This document shows positions 53,332 through 62,958 of a stretch of DNA of 64,000 bases, in pieces. How positions within the stretch are numbered: the stretch's first letter is position 1; each line of letters begins with the position of its first letter. The DNA is from Paraburkholderia madseniana (GTDB lineage: Bacteria; Pseudomonadota; Gammaproteobacteria; Burkholderiales; Burkholderiaceae), in contig NZ_VOSW01000038.1 in NCBI RefSeq assembly GCF_009690905.1, positions 1-64,000 of the forward strand, in the 5' to 3' direction. The notes below the pieces were generated by a model that worked only from the letters and a program-made list of their open reading frames with translations, was not told the origin of the DNA and did no database searches. Both the position numbers and the translations under genes were made by a program.

Positions 53332-54804
53332 TCAATTGGTTGCGGGTTCGCTCCTTCGCACGAGATTGATGGTGGGTACAAGCATCAGGGAGACGACCGC
53401 ACCGATCGATATCATCAGGATGGAAGAGAACGTGAGATGGAGGGACTGGTGGAGCGCAAGTCTCACCGCAGCGTTGACGATAGCGTCGGCCGGTACCGAG
53501 CCAAGAAGCTGTCGCAACTGATCGGAGGTAACCGCTGCGGTGCCGGTCGAATGAGCAAGCCCATAATTCAGAACCGCACCAAACACGGCTGCACCAAGCG
53601 TACTGCCGAGGTTACGGGAGAAGAGGTTGGACGCCGTCGCGCTGCCGCGTTCCGACGGCTTGACGATTTCCTGGATCAGAATAAGCGAGCTCACGCTAAC
53701 TACTCCCATTCCAAAGCCCATAATCAACGAGCCGATTCCTGCAAACAGCGGTGTGCTCTGTGGGGTCAGGGCCGCGAAGACCATGGCGCCAATCGGCAAG
53801 AACACGCTGCCGCCGATGAGGGTGCGCCGCAGTCCGAGCCGATGGAAGGAGCGTGCTGCAATGGTAGCGCCGGTTGGCCAACCGACCATTATCATAGTCA
53901 ACGCGAGGCCTGCCACCACCGGGGACCTGCCCAAGACGCCCTGTACATACATGGGAAGGAAGCTGGTCAGCCCCATTAGCGCCATTCCCGAAAGGACAGT
54001 AGCTGCATTGCAGGCCGCGATTGGCCGGTGCCCCCACAAGGAAAACGAAATCATGGGGTCGGCGGCCCGTTGCTCCTGGAGAATGAAGAGTGCGCCGCAT
54101 ATCACGAACAGAGCGAACTCGAGGATGGTCCAAGTACTGACGAATGTCCCGGCATTCGTCAGCGCCACCATGAGAGCGCCGATGCATGCAGCGAAGAGCG
54201 TTGCACCGAGGATATCGATCGAAGGGCGTTCGCGCCTTTCCTCTTCATGTAGAAAGACGATGAAGCCGGCGGCGGAGGCGAGGCCAATTGGGATATTGAT
54301 CCAGAAGATCCAGGCCCATGAAAGGTCGCGAATGAGAATGCCACCTGCCATCGGTCCGACGACCGCAGCGATGGCCCAGACACTGGCGAGATAACCCTGA
54401 ATTTTCCCTCGTTCGCGTGCTGGATACAGGTCGCCCACGATAGTGAGCGCAACAGGCTGGATCGCTCCAGCGCCGACACCTTGAATCATTCGAAACGCGA
54501 TCATTGCGGGCATGGACCGTGCAAAACCCGCGAGCACTGATCCCACCAGAAAGATCGCGATGCCAACGAGCATGGTGGGCTTACGACCGTACAGGTCAGC
54601 GAGCTTGCCGAATACGACCGTCATCGCGGTCTGCGTGAGCAGAAACGAGGAGAAGACCCAGCTATAAAGATGCAGCCCGCCCAATTGAGTCACGATCTGT
54701 GGCATCGCTGTAGACACAATGGTCGCTTCGATAGCGACCATTGCCATTGACGCCATGACCGATGCAATAACGAGCGGTCGTACTGTTTTCAGGTGTTGTG
54801 ACAT
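53332..54804 (-). CDS. MFS multidrug exporter, DHA2 (EmrB/QacA) family
   Basis: This 490-residue proton-driven exporter has fourteen predicted helices. Motif A is GKLADLYGRKPTMLVGI after helix 2, motif C-like sequence is in helix 5 (GPMAGGILIRDLSWAWIFWINIPIG), and TM1 has AIEATIVSTAMPQIVTQLGG. No EmrA-type adaptor gene is nearby, so it may act alone. A perfect palindrome lies about 180 bp upstream (54980-54999), but the regulator gene expected on the other side is not intact. Confidence 0.92.
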   Translation of the reverse strand: MSQHLKTVRPLVIASVMASMAMVAIEATIVSTAMPQIVTQLGGLHLYSWVFSSFLLTQTAMTVVFGKLADLYGRKPTMLVGIAIFLVGSVLAGFARSMPAMIAFRMIQGVGAGAIQPVALTIVGDLYPARERGKIQGYLASVWAIAAVVGPMAGGILIRDLSWAWIFWINIPIGLASAAGFIVFLHEEERRERPSIDILGATLFAACIGALMVALTNAGTFVSTWTILEFALFVICGALFILQEQRAADPMISFSLWGHRPIAACNAATVLSGMALMGLTSFLPMYVQGVLGRSPVVAGLALTMIMVGWPTGATIAARSFHRLGLRRTLIGGSVFLPIGAMVFAALTPQSTPLFAGIGSLIMGFGMGVVSVSSLILIQEIVKPSERGSATASNLFSRNLGSTLGAAVFGAVLNYGLAHSTGTAAVTSDQLRQLLGSVPADAIVNAAVRLALHQSLHLTFSSILMISIGAVVSLMLVPTINLVRRSEPATN

Positions 54805-54979
54805 GCCGTTTTGTAGAAGGGGCGTCGTCCGCGGTCAGACTTGCTCCTGTAACTTGAGTGGATCTCGGGCCATTCCAGAAATCTGGCGTGACGCGGCCAT
54901 GAAGATCAGGACGTCTCGATAAGCGGATTGGGGCGAGTCAGCGGATCGCGCCCACGGACGATATACTCTATCAAATCAC

Positions 54980-54999
54980 AAGTCTTCATGTGAAGACTT
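54980..54999. promoter_or_regulatory. Palindromic operator upstream of the EmrB-type exporter
   Basis: AAGTCTTCA and TGAAGACTT are perfect 9-bp arms around TG. It overlaps AT-rich promoter-like sequence in both directions. A related site with the same spacing, TCTTC-N4-GAAGACTT, is at 55208-55224. Confidence 0.6.
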
Positions 55000-55028
55000 A
55001 TCTGATAATTATTGGGGGTCGGAGAGTC

Positions 55029-55142
55029 ATGAAGGTCAAACCCAACGATGTCAAAAAGCGATTTGACGGGACGGGAGGGCTCTGTCGGCGGTCAAGCGGA
55101 AATACGGTTTTTTTAGTTGAAAGACCGCAGATAGTCGATTGA
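55029..55142 (+). CDS. Small ORF of 37 codons beside the operator, possibly a regulator remnant
   Basis: The ATG at 55029 follows GGAGAG, and the product begins MKVKPNDVKKRFDGTGG and ends FLVERPQIVD. It is too short to classify. Its place, divergent from the exporter and next to its operator, is where a MarR/PadR/TetR-type repressor would be expected, so it may be the start of a truncated regulator or a chance ORF. The remainder to 55356 shows no other gene. Confidence 0.25.
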   Translation: MKVKPNDVKKRFDGTGGLCRRSSGNTVFLVERPQIVD

Positions 55143-55207
55143 AAGGAGGCTCAGTACGTTTTATTGCGAGTACTACGACGCGCCGGTAGCTGCGGCTCTT
55201 CTTATAC

Positions 55208-55224
55208 TCTTCGTATGAAGACTT
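55208..55224. promoter_or_regulatory. Second TCTTC-N4-GAAGACTT site
   Basis: TCTTC and GAAGA flank GTAT and are followed by CTT, matching the site at 54980-54999 in arms, spacing and 3' extension. No gene start is close by; the next gene (55357-56640) ends here. It may mark the promoter of a gene that has been lost. Confidence 0.45.
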
Positions 55225-55356
55225 GAGGATGGCGCCGACCTATGCGATCGGTATCGCTACACATGCACTTGAGATCGTCGCCGAGACTGCCCACGAGCCA
55301 GGTCGGAGCGTGCCGACCGTGTCGCGCAGGGCCGTCATTCGGCGCGAAGAGATACG

Positions 55357-56640
55357 CTATCCACGAGCCCCGACAAAACGCGCGCGCACCGGCTTCAACA
55401 CGAACATGGCAAGCGCGGCGGTACTCAGATCGAGCACAATCGCGCAGCCGAACACCGGCACCCAGCTGCCGGTGTGCTGATGCAGCAGCGCGGCCAGCGG
55501 GCCGCCGAAGATCGAGCCGATCCCGAACGAGATGTAAAGCCAGCCATAGTTGGCGGTGGCATATCGGGTACCAAACGTATCGGTCAGGGTCGAAGGGAAC
55601 AGCGAAAAAATTTCGCCCCAGCCGAAGAACACCACGCCGGACAGCAAGACGAACAGGACCGCGTTGTCGCGCGTCATTAGCCAGAGTGCCATCGCCACAC
55701 CTTCCAGTGCGAACGCGAAACACATCGTGTTTTCGCGCCCCAGACGATCCGATATCCAGCCGAACAGCGGACGGGTCAGACCGTTCGTGAAGCGGTCGAT
55801 CGTCAGTGCCAGCGGCAACGCGGCGAGCCCGAAGACCAGTACCTTGCTGACGCCGAAGTCAGCGGCGAAGCTTGCCATCTGCGACGTGACCATGAGGCCC
55901 GAGGTGGACATCATCGTCATCATCACGAACATCAGCCAGAACAGCGGCGTCTTGAGCATCTCGGACGGGCGGAAGTCGCGCGTCGCGACCGCTGTCCGGG
56001 AGACTGCCGAGCCGATACTGTCCGCCGCAGGCGGTACCCGCAGGCCCTGCGAGGCGAGGAGGCCGACCACTGCGAAGATGATGCCGTACAGCCACAACGT
56101 GGATTCGACACCGTGCGTTGCCAGTGATGCAGAAATTGGAAAGGTGGTGGCAATTGCGCCCATGCCGTAGCCTGCGGCCGCTACGCCGGCGGCGAAGCCG
56201 CGTCGATCGGGGAACCAGCGAACCACGAATCCCACCACGCCGACGTAGACGATGCCGGTACCGAGACCGCCGATGCAGCCATACGTGAGGTACAGCATCG
56301 ACACACTGTGCGCATACGAGGCTAACACCCAGCTCACGCCTGCCAGCAACGTACCAATCGAGATCAGCATGCGCGGCCCGAAACGGTCGATCAGCGCACC
56401 CTGGAACGGTGAGAAAAATGCCTGCAGCAGCACCAGCAGTGAGAAGGTCACTTGCAGTTCCGGCAGCGCGATGCCGAGCTTCGCCATGAGCGGCTTCGTC
56501 ATCAGAGTCCATACATATTGCGGACTCGAAATCGTCATCATGCAAATGAGGCCGAGTCCGAGCTGGATCCAGCGGGTATGCGCGGCTGTTTGCGCGACGG
56601 GCGAGGCGGCGCCTTTCAATGATTGCGTGCGGGTGTTCAA
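55357..56640 (-). CDS. MFS transporter, oxalate/formate antiporter (OFA)-like family
   Basis: This 427-residue twelve-helix carrier begins near QLGLGLICMMTISSPQYVWTLM, with GALIDRFGPRMLISIGTLLAG after helix 2 and GIVYVGVVGFVVRWFPDRRGFAAGVAAAGYGMGA in helices 4-5. These are the features of OFA-type monocarboxylate carriers. It is the last gene of the leftward amide/gamma-glutamyl array, 135 bp after the gamma-glutamyltransferase-like gene. It may export an organic-acid product or import a related substrate. Confidence 0.9.
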   Translation of the reverse strand: MNTRTQSLKGAASPVAQTAAHTRWIQLGLGLICMMTISSPQYVWTLMTKPLMAKLGIALPELQVTFSLLVLLQAFFSPFQGALIDRFGPRMLISIGTLLAGVSWVLASYAHSVSMLYLTYGCIGGLGTGIVYVGVVGFVVRWFPDRRGFAAGVAAAGYGMGAIATTFPISASLATHGVESTLWLYGIIFAVVGLLASQGLRVPPAADSIGSAVSRTAVATRDFRPSEMLKTPLFWLMFVMMTMMSTSGLMVTSQMASFAADFGVSKVLVFGLAALPLALTIDRFTNGLTRPLFGWISDRLGRENTMCFAFALEGVAMALWLMTRDNAVLFVLLSGVVFFGWGEIFSLFPSTLTDTFGTRYATANYGWLYISFGIGSIFGGPLAALLHQHTGSWVPVFGCAIVLDLSTAALAMFVLKPVRARFVGARG

Positions 56641-56775
56641 AGTGCTTCTCCGTTTCGGATTGAAATATCAACAGATGGAGGACGTGCGCCGTCCTTGCCG
56701 TCGGCGCGAACGCTCGCGGGTGGTCGATTCAAAAGGGTGCAGGCGGCGCGGCCGCCCGCTGTTTAGCCGGCGCGC

Positions 56776-58395
56776 TTACCAGCCAGCCGCGGCCCCGTCG
56801 CTGCGCGGGTCATAGCCTGCCTCCAGACATCCGTTGCCGTGCCGGACGATTGCGCCGGCGTGGCCCATTGCTTCGTCGTATGGCAGCATCTGCTCGACGT
56901 CATGGCCGAGACGGCGCAGCGCATCGAACGTGTCGGCGGGAAACCGAGCTTCAAGCTTGAGTGATTCATTGGATCGCCCCCAAGTCCGGCCTAGCAGCCA
57001 GCGAGGCGCATCGATAGCGGCTTGCGGATTCCAGCCAAAGTGCGCGATCCGCGAAAACACGGCGCTTTGCGATTGCGGCTGGCCGTCGCCGCCCATGTTT
57101 CCGTACACCATCGTGCGTCCGTCATCGAAACGCGCGAGTGCCGGGTTCAGCGTGTGAAACGGCCGTCGCCCCGGCGTAAGCGGATTGCGCGCAGAGGGAT
57201 CGAGCGAGAAGCTACAGCCGCGGTTTTGCCAGTTGATGCCCGAATCTGCAAGCACGAGGCCGCTGCCGAACTCGTGATAAATGCTCTGGATGAAGCTGAC
57301 GGCCACGCCATCGGCGTCGATCACGCCGAGCCATACTGTGTCGGCCGGTCCGAGACCGCGGCCCCACGGGGCCGCCGCCGACATCGAAATCTGCTCGGCC
57401 ATCGCGTCGAGGACCGGCGGCGCGAGCAGCGCCTGCGGATCGATGTCCATGTAATCCGGGTCGGTGATGTGCTTGTCGCGGACGGCGAACGCGAGCTTGG
57501 TCGCCTCCACGCATGCGTGGACGTACTCGGGCCCGAGCGGATCCATATCGTCGCGCAAGACACGGTCGAGCACACCGAGAATCTGCAGTGAGACAAGCCC
57601 TTGTGTAGGCGGCGGCATGTTGTAGATCGTGCCAAGCGAATGCGTGAGTGCCAGCGGCGTGCGCAGCCTTGCGCGATGCTGTTCGAGGTCGGCGAGCGAC
57701 AATGGACTTTCGAGGGCACGCAGGTCGGCCGCGATGCTGCGTGCGAGATCGCCCCGGTAGAAGTCGTCGAGACCCGCGTGGGCGAGACGCTCGAGCGTCG
57801 CGGCGAGGCGTGGCTGCACAAAACGCTCGCCGACAGCCGGCACGCGCAGCGGGTTGTCGCCCGTCAGAAACGTCTCGGCGAATCCCGCGACCGATCCGAG
57901 TTCGTGCCGCTTGAGCGCGACGCATTCGGACTGGCTGCGCGTGACCGGAATACCGCCTCCCGCGTAGGCGATCGCATCTTCCAGCAGGCGCGCGACCGGG
58001 AGCTTGCCACCGAGGGTGTCAGTGGACCAACGATGCGCCAACGCCCAACCGGACACGGTGCCGGCCACCGTATTCGCCGCCAGCGGTCCACGAAACGGGA
58101 TCGATTGCAGGCCGCGTGCGCGATAGGCGTCGATCGTCGCCGCCGATGCCGCCGCTCCACATGCCTCGATGCCGACGGGCTCTTCGCCCGGCCGCGAAAT
58201 CAACCAGAAGCCGTCGCCGCCGATGCTGTTCATATGCGGATACACCGCTGCGATGGTCGCCGCGGCGGCAATCATCGCCTCGATGGCATTGCCGCCGTCA
58301 CGCAGGATCGCGAGCGCGCTTTGCGACGCCAGTGCATGGGGTGTGACCGCCATCCCGCGGATGCCCCGCACAGGATTTAAAAATTCTGCTGACAT
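56776..58395 (-). CDS. Gamma-glutamyltransferase-family Ntn hydrolase
   Basis: This 539-residue proenzyme of the gamma-glutamyltransferase/cephalosporin-acylase family should self-cleave before T353 in ADTVWLGVIDADG, giving a large and a small subunit. Other family landmarks are GGNAIEAMIAAAATIAAVYPHMNSIGGDGFWL at about 35-65 and NMPPPTQGLVSLQILG at 259-274. There is no signal peptide, so unlike classic Ggt it should be cytoplasmic, as in YwrD-like proteins. It lies in line with an amidase and an importer, and probably splits a gamma-glutamyl or acyl amide after uptake. Confidence 0.9.
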   Translation of the reverse strand: MSAEFLNPVRGIRGMAVTPHALASQSALAILRDGGNAIEAMIAAAATIAAVYPHMNSIGGDGFWLISRPGEEPVGIEACGAAASAATIDAYRARGLQSIPFRGPLAANTVAGTVSGWALAHRWSTDTLGGKLPVARLLEDAIAYAGGGIPVTRSQSECVALKRHELGSVAGFAETFLTGDNPLRVPAVGERFVQPRLAATLERLAHAGLDDFYRGDLARSIAADLRALESPLSLADLEQHRARLRTPLALTHSLGTIYNMPPPTQGLVSLQILGVLDRVLRDDMDPLGPEYVHACVEATKLAFAVRDKHITDPDYMDIDPQALLAPPVLDAMAEQISMSAAAPWGRGLGPADTVWLGVIDADGVAVSFIQSIYHEFGSGLVLADSGINWQNRGCSFSLDPSARNPLTPGRRPFHTLNPALARFDDGRTMVYGNMGGDGQPQSQSAVFSRIAHFGWNPQAAIDAPRWLLGRTWGRSNESLKLEARFPADTFDALRRLGHDVEQMLPYDEAMGHAGAIVRHGNGCLEAGYDPRSDGAAAGW

Positions 58396-58489
58396 GTTTC
58401 CTCAAACAATCAATCGATCTTCGCTACCCGCTCAGCCGCTACGGGTTCGCATGATCACGTGATACTTCCTATACACAACGAAGCCGGCA

Positions 58490-59824
58490 TCAGCGGGAAG
58501 CAACTGCGATGTTCCAGCCGGTTCTCCCTTCCACCCACTCGGCAAGCGACAGCAACGTGGCATCGTGCTGACTCGCACCGACCAGTTGCACCCCAAGCGG
58601 CAACCCCTCCGGACCGAAGCCAACCGGTAACGTCACCGCCGGCACGCCGAGGAAGGTCCAGGGCGTGCAGAACGCCGCATCGCCCGTATAGTCAAGCCCG
58701 CGGGGCGCCTCGCCCGATGCGGGCGCTACCAGCAGCGCGTCCAGTCCCGCTGATTCGGTGAGCCACTGGTCGAAGCGAACCGCCATCTGTACCTGCACAG
58801 CCTTCGCTTTCGCATATTCGGTCGCGCGCACAGCCCGGCCTTCCTCGACCAGAGCTGTGATCGGTGCGCTGACAAGATCCGGCGAACGGTCTACCAGTTC
58901 GCCGTGTGTCAATGCGGCTTCAACTGCGAGCAGGATTGAAGCATGCCGCGCAGCGTCGGCCAGTTCGGCAGGCAAGTCGGCAGCGACGATTTCCGCACCA
59001 TCGGCACGCAAACGTAGGGCAAGTTGATTCAGCACATGCTGCTGCGCTTTGTCGATTGGTCCACCGATCTGCTCGCGCAACACGCCGATGCGTGGTGGCC
59101 GTTTTGCCGCATCGCCTGGGTCTTTCCTCTTGCGACTGTTATGCGAGGCATGTGGATCGTCCGCATCGCTCCCCGCCAGAATCGATAGCGCATGAACGGC
59201 ATCAGCGACATTGGTGGTGAAAACGCCAAGGTGATCGAGCGACCCTGACAACGGCAACACGCCGGTCCGCGCAATCGTGCCGTAACTCGGCTTTGCCCCG
59301 ACCACACCGCAATACGCGGCGGGACGGATGACGGATCCGAACGTCTGTGTGCCGAGCGCGAGCGGCACGATGCCTGCCGCAACGGCGGCAGCCGAGCCGC
59401 TCGACGAGCCGCCAGGCGTGTGATCGCTATTCCACGGGTTGGTCGTAGCGCCAGGCTGACGCCAGGCGAACTCGGTGGTGACCGTTTTACCGAGTACCGT
59501 GGCACCGGCTTCGCGCAAACGGGCGACCACCCATGCGTCCTTGTCGGGCCTGCGCCCTTCGTAGGCCGGCGATCCGTACGCGGTGGGCATATCGGCCGTA
59601 TCGATCAGGTCTTTTATGCCGACAGGGACGCCCGCGAGCGGCGCGTGGGGAGAGGCGCGATTGACTATCGGCGCCGCCGGCAGATGGATGAAAGCTTGCA
59701 ACTCAGGCTGCAGTCGTTGCGCCGCATCAAATGCCTGTTGCACAGTCTGATCGATGGTGCGCGTTCCCGCGCGAATCGCGTCACGGATTTCGCGGATGGT
59801 GGGGGAGGGGGAAGAATGGCTCAT
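58490..59824 (-). CDS. Amidase-signature (AS) family amidase
   Basis: This 444-residue hydrolase has the Ser-cisSer-Lys triad: K71 in GIKDLIDTA, the cis-serine in PGGSSSGSAAA (138-148) and the nucleophile S164 in GTQTFGSVIRP, where most relatives have TDTGGSIR. The replacement of the conserved DxGG by QTFG is a recognisable sub-branch, so it is probably active. The start overlaps the binding-protein stop by 4 bp (ATGA), tying it to the importer operon. Confidence 0.92.
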   Translation of the reverse strand: MSHSSPSPTIREIRDAIRAGTRTIDQTVQQAFDAAQRLQPELQAFIHLPAAPIVNRASPHAPLAGVPVGIKDLIDTADMPTAYGSPAYEGRRPDKDAWVVARLREAGATVLGKTVTTEFAWRQPGATTNPWNSDHTPGGSSSGSAAAVAAGIVPLALGTQTFGSVIRPAAYCGVVGAKPSYGTIARTGVLPLSGSLDHLGVFTTNVADAVHALSILAGSDADDPHASHNSRKRKDPGDAAKRPPRIGVLREQIGGPIDKAQQHVLNQLALRLRADGAEIVAADLPAELADAARHASILLAVEAALTHGELVDRSPDLVSAPITALVEEGRAVRATEYAKAKAVQVQMAVRFDQWLTESAGLDALLVAPASGEAPRGLDYTGDAAFCTPWTFLGVPAVTLPVGFGPEGLPLGVQLVGASQHDATLLSLAEWVEGRTGWNIAVASR

Positions 59825-60801
59825 TTCGCGGCTAGTGCTTGATGAATGTAGTTCTGCACGATGAAGGTGCTGTAATTCGGCTGCTGCTTCAAATTACCGA
59901 GTGAGATCTGCGTATCCATTGCAACCGTCAGCGCCTGCGGGGTGATGTCGACGTTCCTGGGATACACGCCTTCGTTCAGCATGCGTTTTACCGCAGCGTT
60001 CACGATCTCCGGATCAAGGCCTGGAAACTCGCGGCGGGCGATCGCCAGGGTTTCCGTGGGATTGGTCTGCATGAAGACGAGTGCCTGCTCCATACCTTTC
60101 ACGAACCGTGCCGCCACATCGGGGTCCACGCTCCTTTTCGCCGAGATCGATGAGAATGCGTATTCGCCATATAATTTCGGAAAGCCGAGCACTACCTTCA
60201 TGCCTCTGGCAACGGCCTGATCAAGGCCGGGTTCATACATCACCGCAACCTTGGACTGGCCTGCAACCAGTGGGCCGATCTCGGAGCCGAGCGGTACCTG
60301 GGTTAGTTTCACGTCGGCTGGCGACATGCCGTTCTCTTTTAGCAACTTGAAGAACAGCGACGTGCTGGTAGTCGGCATCTGACCCGACACGACCGTCTGG
60401 CCCTTCACGTCCTTGATGCCGGTGAATTTGCTGTCCGGCGAGGTGACGATCCACACCGCCGCACCGTTCACAACGTTGGCGATCACATCGACATCCGCGC
60501 CTTTTTCGGCGGCGACCGCGGTCCATTCGGGACCATGCAGCGAGAAGTCCGCACTTCCCGACAACACGGCCGACAATGCCGCGCTCGGACTGCCCGCGGT
60601 CTGCTTTGTCACCTCTAGCCCCTCCTTGGTAAAGAAGCCGCCGTCGATAGCGACGTAGAGCGGCAGATATAGCATCGACTGAAAAGCCTGCGAAATAACA
60701 GCTTTTTTGTCGGCGGCCAAGGCGGGCGTTGCGATGCTAACGGCAGAAACAGCGACTGCTGTTGTCAGTGCAGCCAGCATTCTTTTTGCAATGAGTGCCA
60801 T
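59821..60801 (-). CDS. ABC transporter substrate-binding protein, SsuA/NMT1-like
   Basis: This 326-residue periplasmic protein starts at 60801 (MALIAKRML) rather than 60843. A signal peptide ends at ATPALAA (about residue 29), and the mature part (FQSMLYLPLYVAIDGGFFTKEGLEVTKQTAGSPSAALSAVLSGSADFSLHGPEW) is the NMT1/SsuA type used for sulfonates, taurine, pyrimidine precursors and other small organic amines. It follows the permease gene by 69 bp and overlaps the amidase gene. The ligand is unknown, but likely the amide that the downstream enzymes hydrolyse. Confidence 0.92.
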   Translation of the reverse strand: MALIAKRMLAALTTAVAVSAVSIATPALAADKKAVISQAFQSMLYLPLYVAIDGGFFTKEGLEVTKQTAGSPSAALSAVLSGSADFSLHGPEWTAVAAEKGADVDVIANVVNGAAVWIVTSPDSKFTGIKDVKGQTVVSGQMPTTSTSLFFKLLKENGMSPADVKLTQVPLGSEIGPLVAGQSKVAVMYEPGLDQAVARGMKVVLGFPKLYGEYAFSSISAKRSVDPDVAARFVKGMEQALVFMQTNPTETLAIARREFPGLDPEIVNAAVKRMLNEGVYPRNVDITPQALTVAMDTQISLGNLKQQPNYSTFIVQNYIHQALAAK

Positions 60802-60870
60802 CTTCAGGTCCAGAGAAAGGTTAGATTGACGGGCGAAAAGCAAACAATTCGACCTCGAGTGGCAACGGCG

Positions 60871-61725
60871 TCAAACCCGTAGCGTCGGTGCATTCGATAC
60901 CTGCCGCCACGGCAGCAGCTTGCGTTCGACCAGGTCGATCAGGAAATACAACACGAAGCCAATCGCCATCAGCACGAAGAGGCCGGCCCACACGGTGTTC
61001 AGGTCGTAAAGACTTGAGGCGGTAAAGATCATGTGGCCAAGCCCTTTCTCCGACGAAATGAATTCGCCCACCACTGCGCCTACCAGACCAAAGCCGATGT
61101 TGATGCGGAATGTCGAGATCACATATGGCAGCGTGAACGGAATAACGACTTTCAGGAACACATCGTTTTTGTTCGCGCCAAGCGTGACGAGGAGTGCCTG
61201 AAGATCAGGATCGGCCTCTTTCGCTGCCTCGTAAGCGGCTATCAGCGCGACGATCGCAGTGAGCGAAATCGCCAGCGCGACTTTCGAAACGAGCCCGGTG
61301 CCGAACCAGAGAATCACAATCGGGGCGAAAGCGATCTTCGGGACGCTGTTGATCGCGACGATAAACGGCTCGATCAGTCGCGCCACGAACGGCGAATACC
61401 ACAGCGCGAGGCCGCAGACCGAGCCGACCGCCGTGCCGAACAGAAAGCCGAGCATGGCTTCGAACATGGTGTAGCCGATATCGACGAAAAGGTCGCCTGA
61501 TTCGGCGGAGCGAGCCAGGGCGTCGTAGATTTTTGTCGGCGAGCCGACCAGGAAGTTCGATACCCAGCCAAGCCGCGCAGCGCCTTCCCATATCGCAAAG
61601 AATGCAATCACCGCGACGAGCTGCAGGGCTGTGCGCCCCCATCCGGTATTCAGCGCGGGGCCTGAACGCGTCTGGCTGCGTGTCGCGGAGACTTTCGCGT
61701 TATTGACGGATGCGGAATGGTTCAT
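60871..61725 (-). CDS. ABC transporter permease, SsuC/TauC-like
   Basis: This 284-residue permease starts at 61725, overlapping the ATPase stop by 4 bp. There are six membrane segments, with the first at about 33-52 (ALQLVAVIAFFAIWEGAARLG), and the EAA-type loop near residues 180-200 (YEAAKEADPDLQALLVTLGANKNDVFLKVVIP). The match to the SsuC/TauC branch is clear. It forms the importer with the ATPase and the SsuA-like protein. Confidence 0.93.
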   Translation of the reverse strand: MNHSASVNNAKVSATRSQTRSGPALNTGWGRTALQLVAVIAFFAIWEGAARLGWVSNFLVGSPTKIYDALARSAESGDLFVDIGYTMFEAMLGFLFGTAVGSVCGLALWYSPFVARLIEPFIVAINSVPKIAFAPIVILWFGTGLVSKVALAISLTAIVALIAAYEAAKEADPDLQALLVTLGANKNDVFLKVVIPFTLPYVISTFRINIGFGLVGAVVGEFISSEKGLGHMIFTASSLYDLNTVWAGLFVLMAIGFVLYFLIDLVERKLLPWRQVSNAPTLRV

Positions 61726-62498
61726 GCCGCCTTTACCTCGGTCTGAATATCGAGTTCCGCGCACAGCGCGTGAAAGTAGCCGGGAAAGTTCGAATCGCTG
61801 CGCGCACCGATCGGCGTGCGCGCGCCGATCTCGATGTCATAGACCTTTTTGACTTGCGAAGGCCGGCCGCCTAGCACCACCACACGCTTGGACAACGCGA
61901 CTGCTTCGTCGATGTCGTGTGTGACCAGCACGACCGTTTTGTGGAACGTCTCGACCGCTTCCATCAGCACGCCTTCCAGATACAACCGGGTCTGATAGTC
62001 GAGCGCTGAAAACGGCTCATCGAGCAGGATGATGTCGGGGTCGTTGATCAAGGTGCGGATCAGTGCGACGCGCTGGCGCATGCCACCGGACAGCATGCGG
62101 GGATAGGCGTTCTCGAAACCCGCAAGGCCGTAGGTGTTCAGGTATTCCATCGCCATTTCGCGCGCTTGCGCAACCGGCATGCGGGACAACTCGGGCCCAA
62201 TCAGGACGTTCTGCAATACGGTGCGCCACGGCAACAGCAGGTCACGCTGCATCATGTAGCCGACTTTTCCGCGCAAGCCGGTGACCGCCTGCCCTCGATA
62301 GACGATCTCGCCGCTGTCGGGTTCCAGGAGGCCGGCGATTACGTTGAACACGGTCGTCTTCCCGCAGCCCGACGGGCCGATGATGCTGACGAAATCTCGT
62401 TCGTTGATGTCGAACGACAATCCACCCAGCACATCGACCGAGCCCTGCTTACTGGAAAAGGATTTTCGAATGTTTCGCAACGCTAGTTGTACTGACAT
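61722..62498 (-). CDS. ABC transporter ATP-binding protein, SsuB/TauB-like
   Basis: This 258-residue ATPase has Walker A GPSGCGKTT at about 42-50, signature LSGGMRQRVALIRTL and Walker B IILLDEPFSALD, with the D-loop and H-loop (VTHDIDEAVAL) present. It is the first gene of the importer operon, whose promoter should lie in the 460-bp gap to the asparaginase gene. Confidence 0.95.
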   Translation of the reverse strand: MSVQLALRNIRKSFSSKQGSVDVLGGLSFDINERDFVSIIGPSGCGKTTVFNVIAGLLEPDSGEIVYRGQAVTGLRGKVGYMMQRDLLLPWRTVLQNVLIGPELSRMPVAQAREMAMEYLNTYGLAGFENAYPRMLSGGMRQRVALIRTLINDPDIILLDEPFSALDYQTRLYLEGVLMEAVETFHKTVVLVTHDIDEAVALSKRVVVLGGRPSQVKKVYDIEIGARTPIGARSDSNFPGYFHALCAELDIQTEVKAA

Positions 62499-62958
62499 GC
62501 TGATCCTCGTGCTGAACTTGAATCACTTCGCGCTTCGCTTGCGTGCCCGCTCCGCGCAGAGTCGGTACACGGTTGGTTGACGGTTGTGAAGTGTCTGACT
62601 GGGGAGCACTTAATTGCTGTTTTCGTCGGTTGTCGGCGGAATATAGGTGCAAAACGCAACAATTGAAATATCCATATTGATTCGATTCGCACAAAGCGTG
62701 CCATCGTGCGAGAGCCCCATATACAAGTGCGAAGTGGGTATTTTCAAGTGGAGGTGAGCACACTGCCATGTTCGGAAAGTGTGCAAATGCGCGCAAGGAA
62801 GGTGCATCAGGCACAACTAGATCGGCGACGCACCGCCTCAGGGCGAAACGCGAACGGTCGACGGCGAAAGACCATTGCAAGAAATTCGGGATTGTGAATC
62901 GGTGCGAGAGCCGCCTCCAGAATTGAGGCGCCGTACCAACGCGGTTACATCAGAACGT
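62499..62958. other. Intergenic stretch between the importer operon and the asparaginase gene
   Basis: No gene can be supported in these 460 bases. The AT-richer part at about 62600-62760 probably holds the promoter of the leftward importer operon, but I could not fix the boxes. No clear palindrome or terminator was found. Confidence 0.4.

Noticed and set aside
53005..53979. Open frame of 324 codons on the plus strand over the exporter gene
   Set aside because: It is antisense to the DHA2 exporter. Only a different plus frame near 53183-53311 carries a real (IS6) similarity.
62774..62920. Small open frame beginning MFGKCANARKEG in the asparaginase/importer gap
   Set aside because: No domain, and composition dominated by Arg, Lys, Ala and Thr; more likely chance than a gene.
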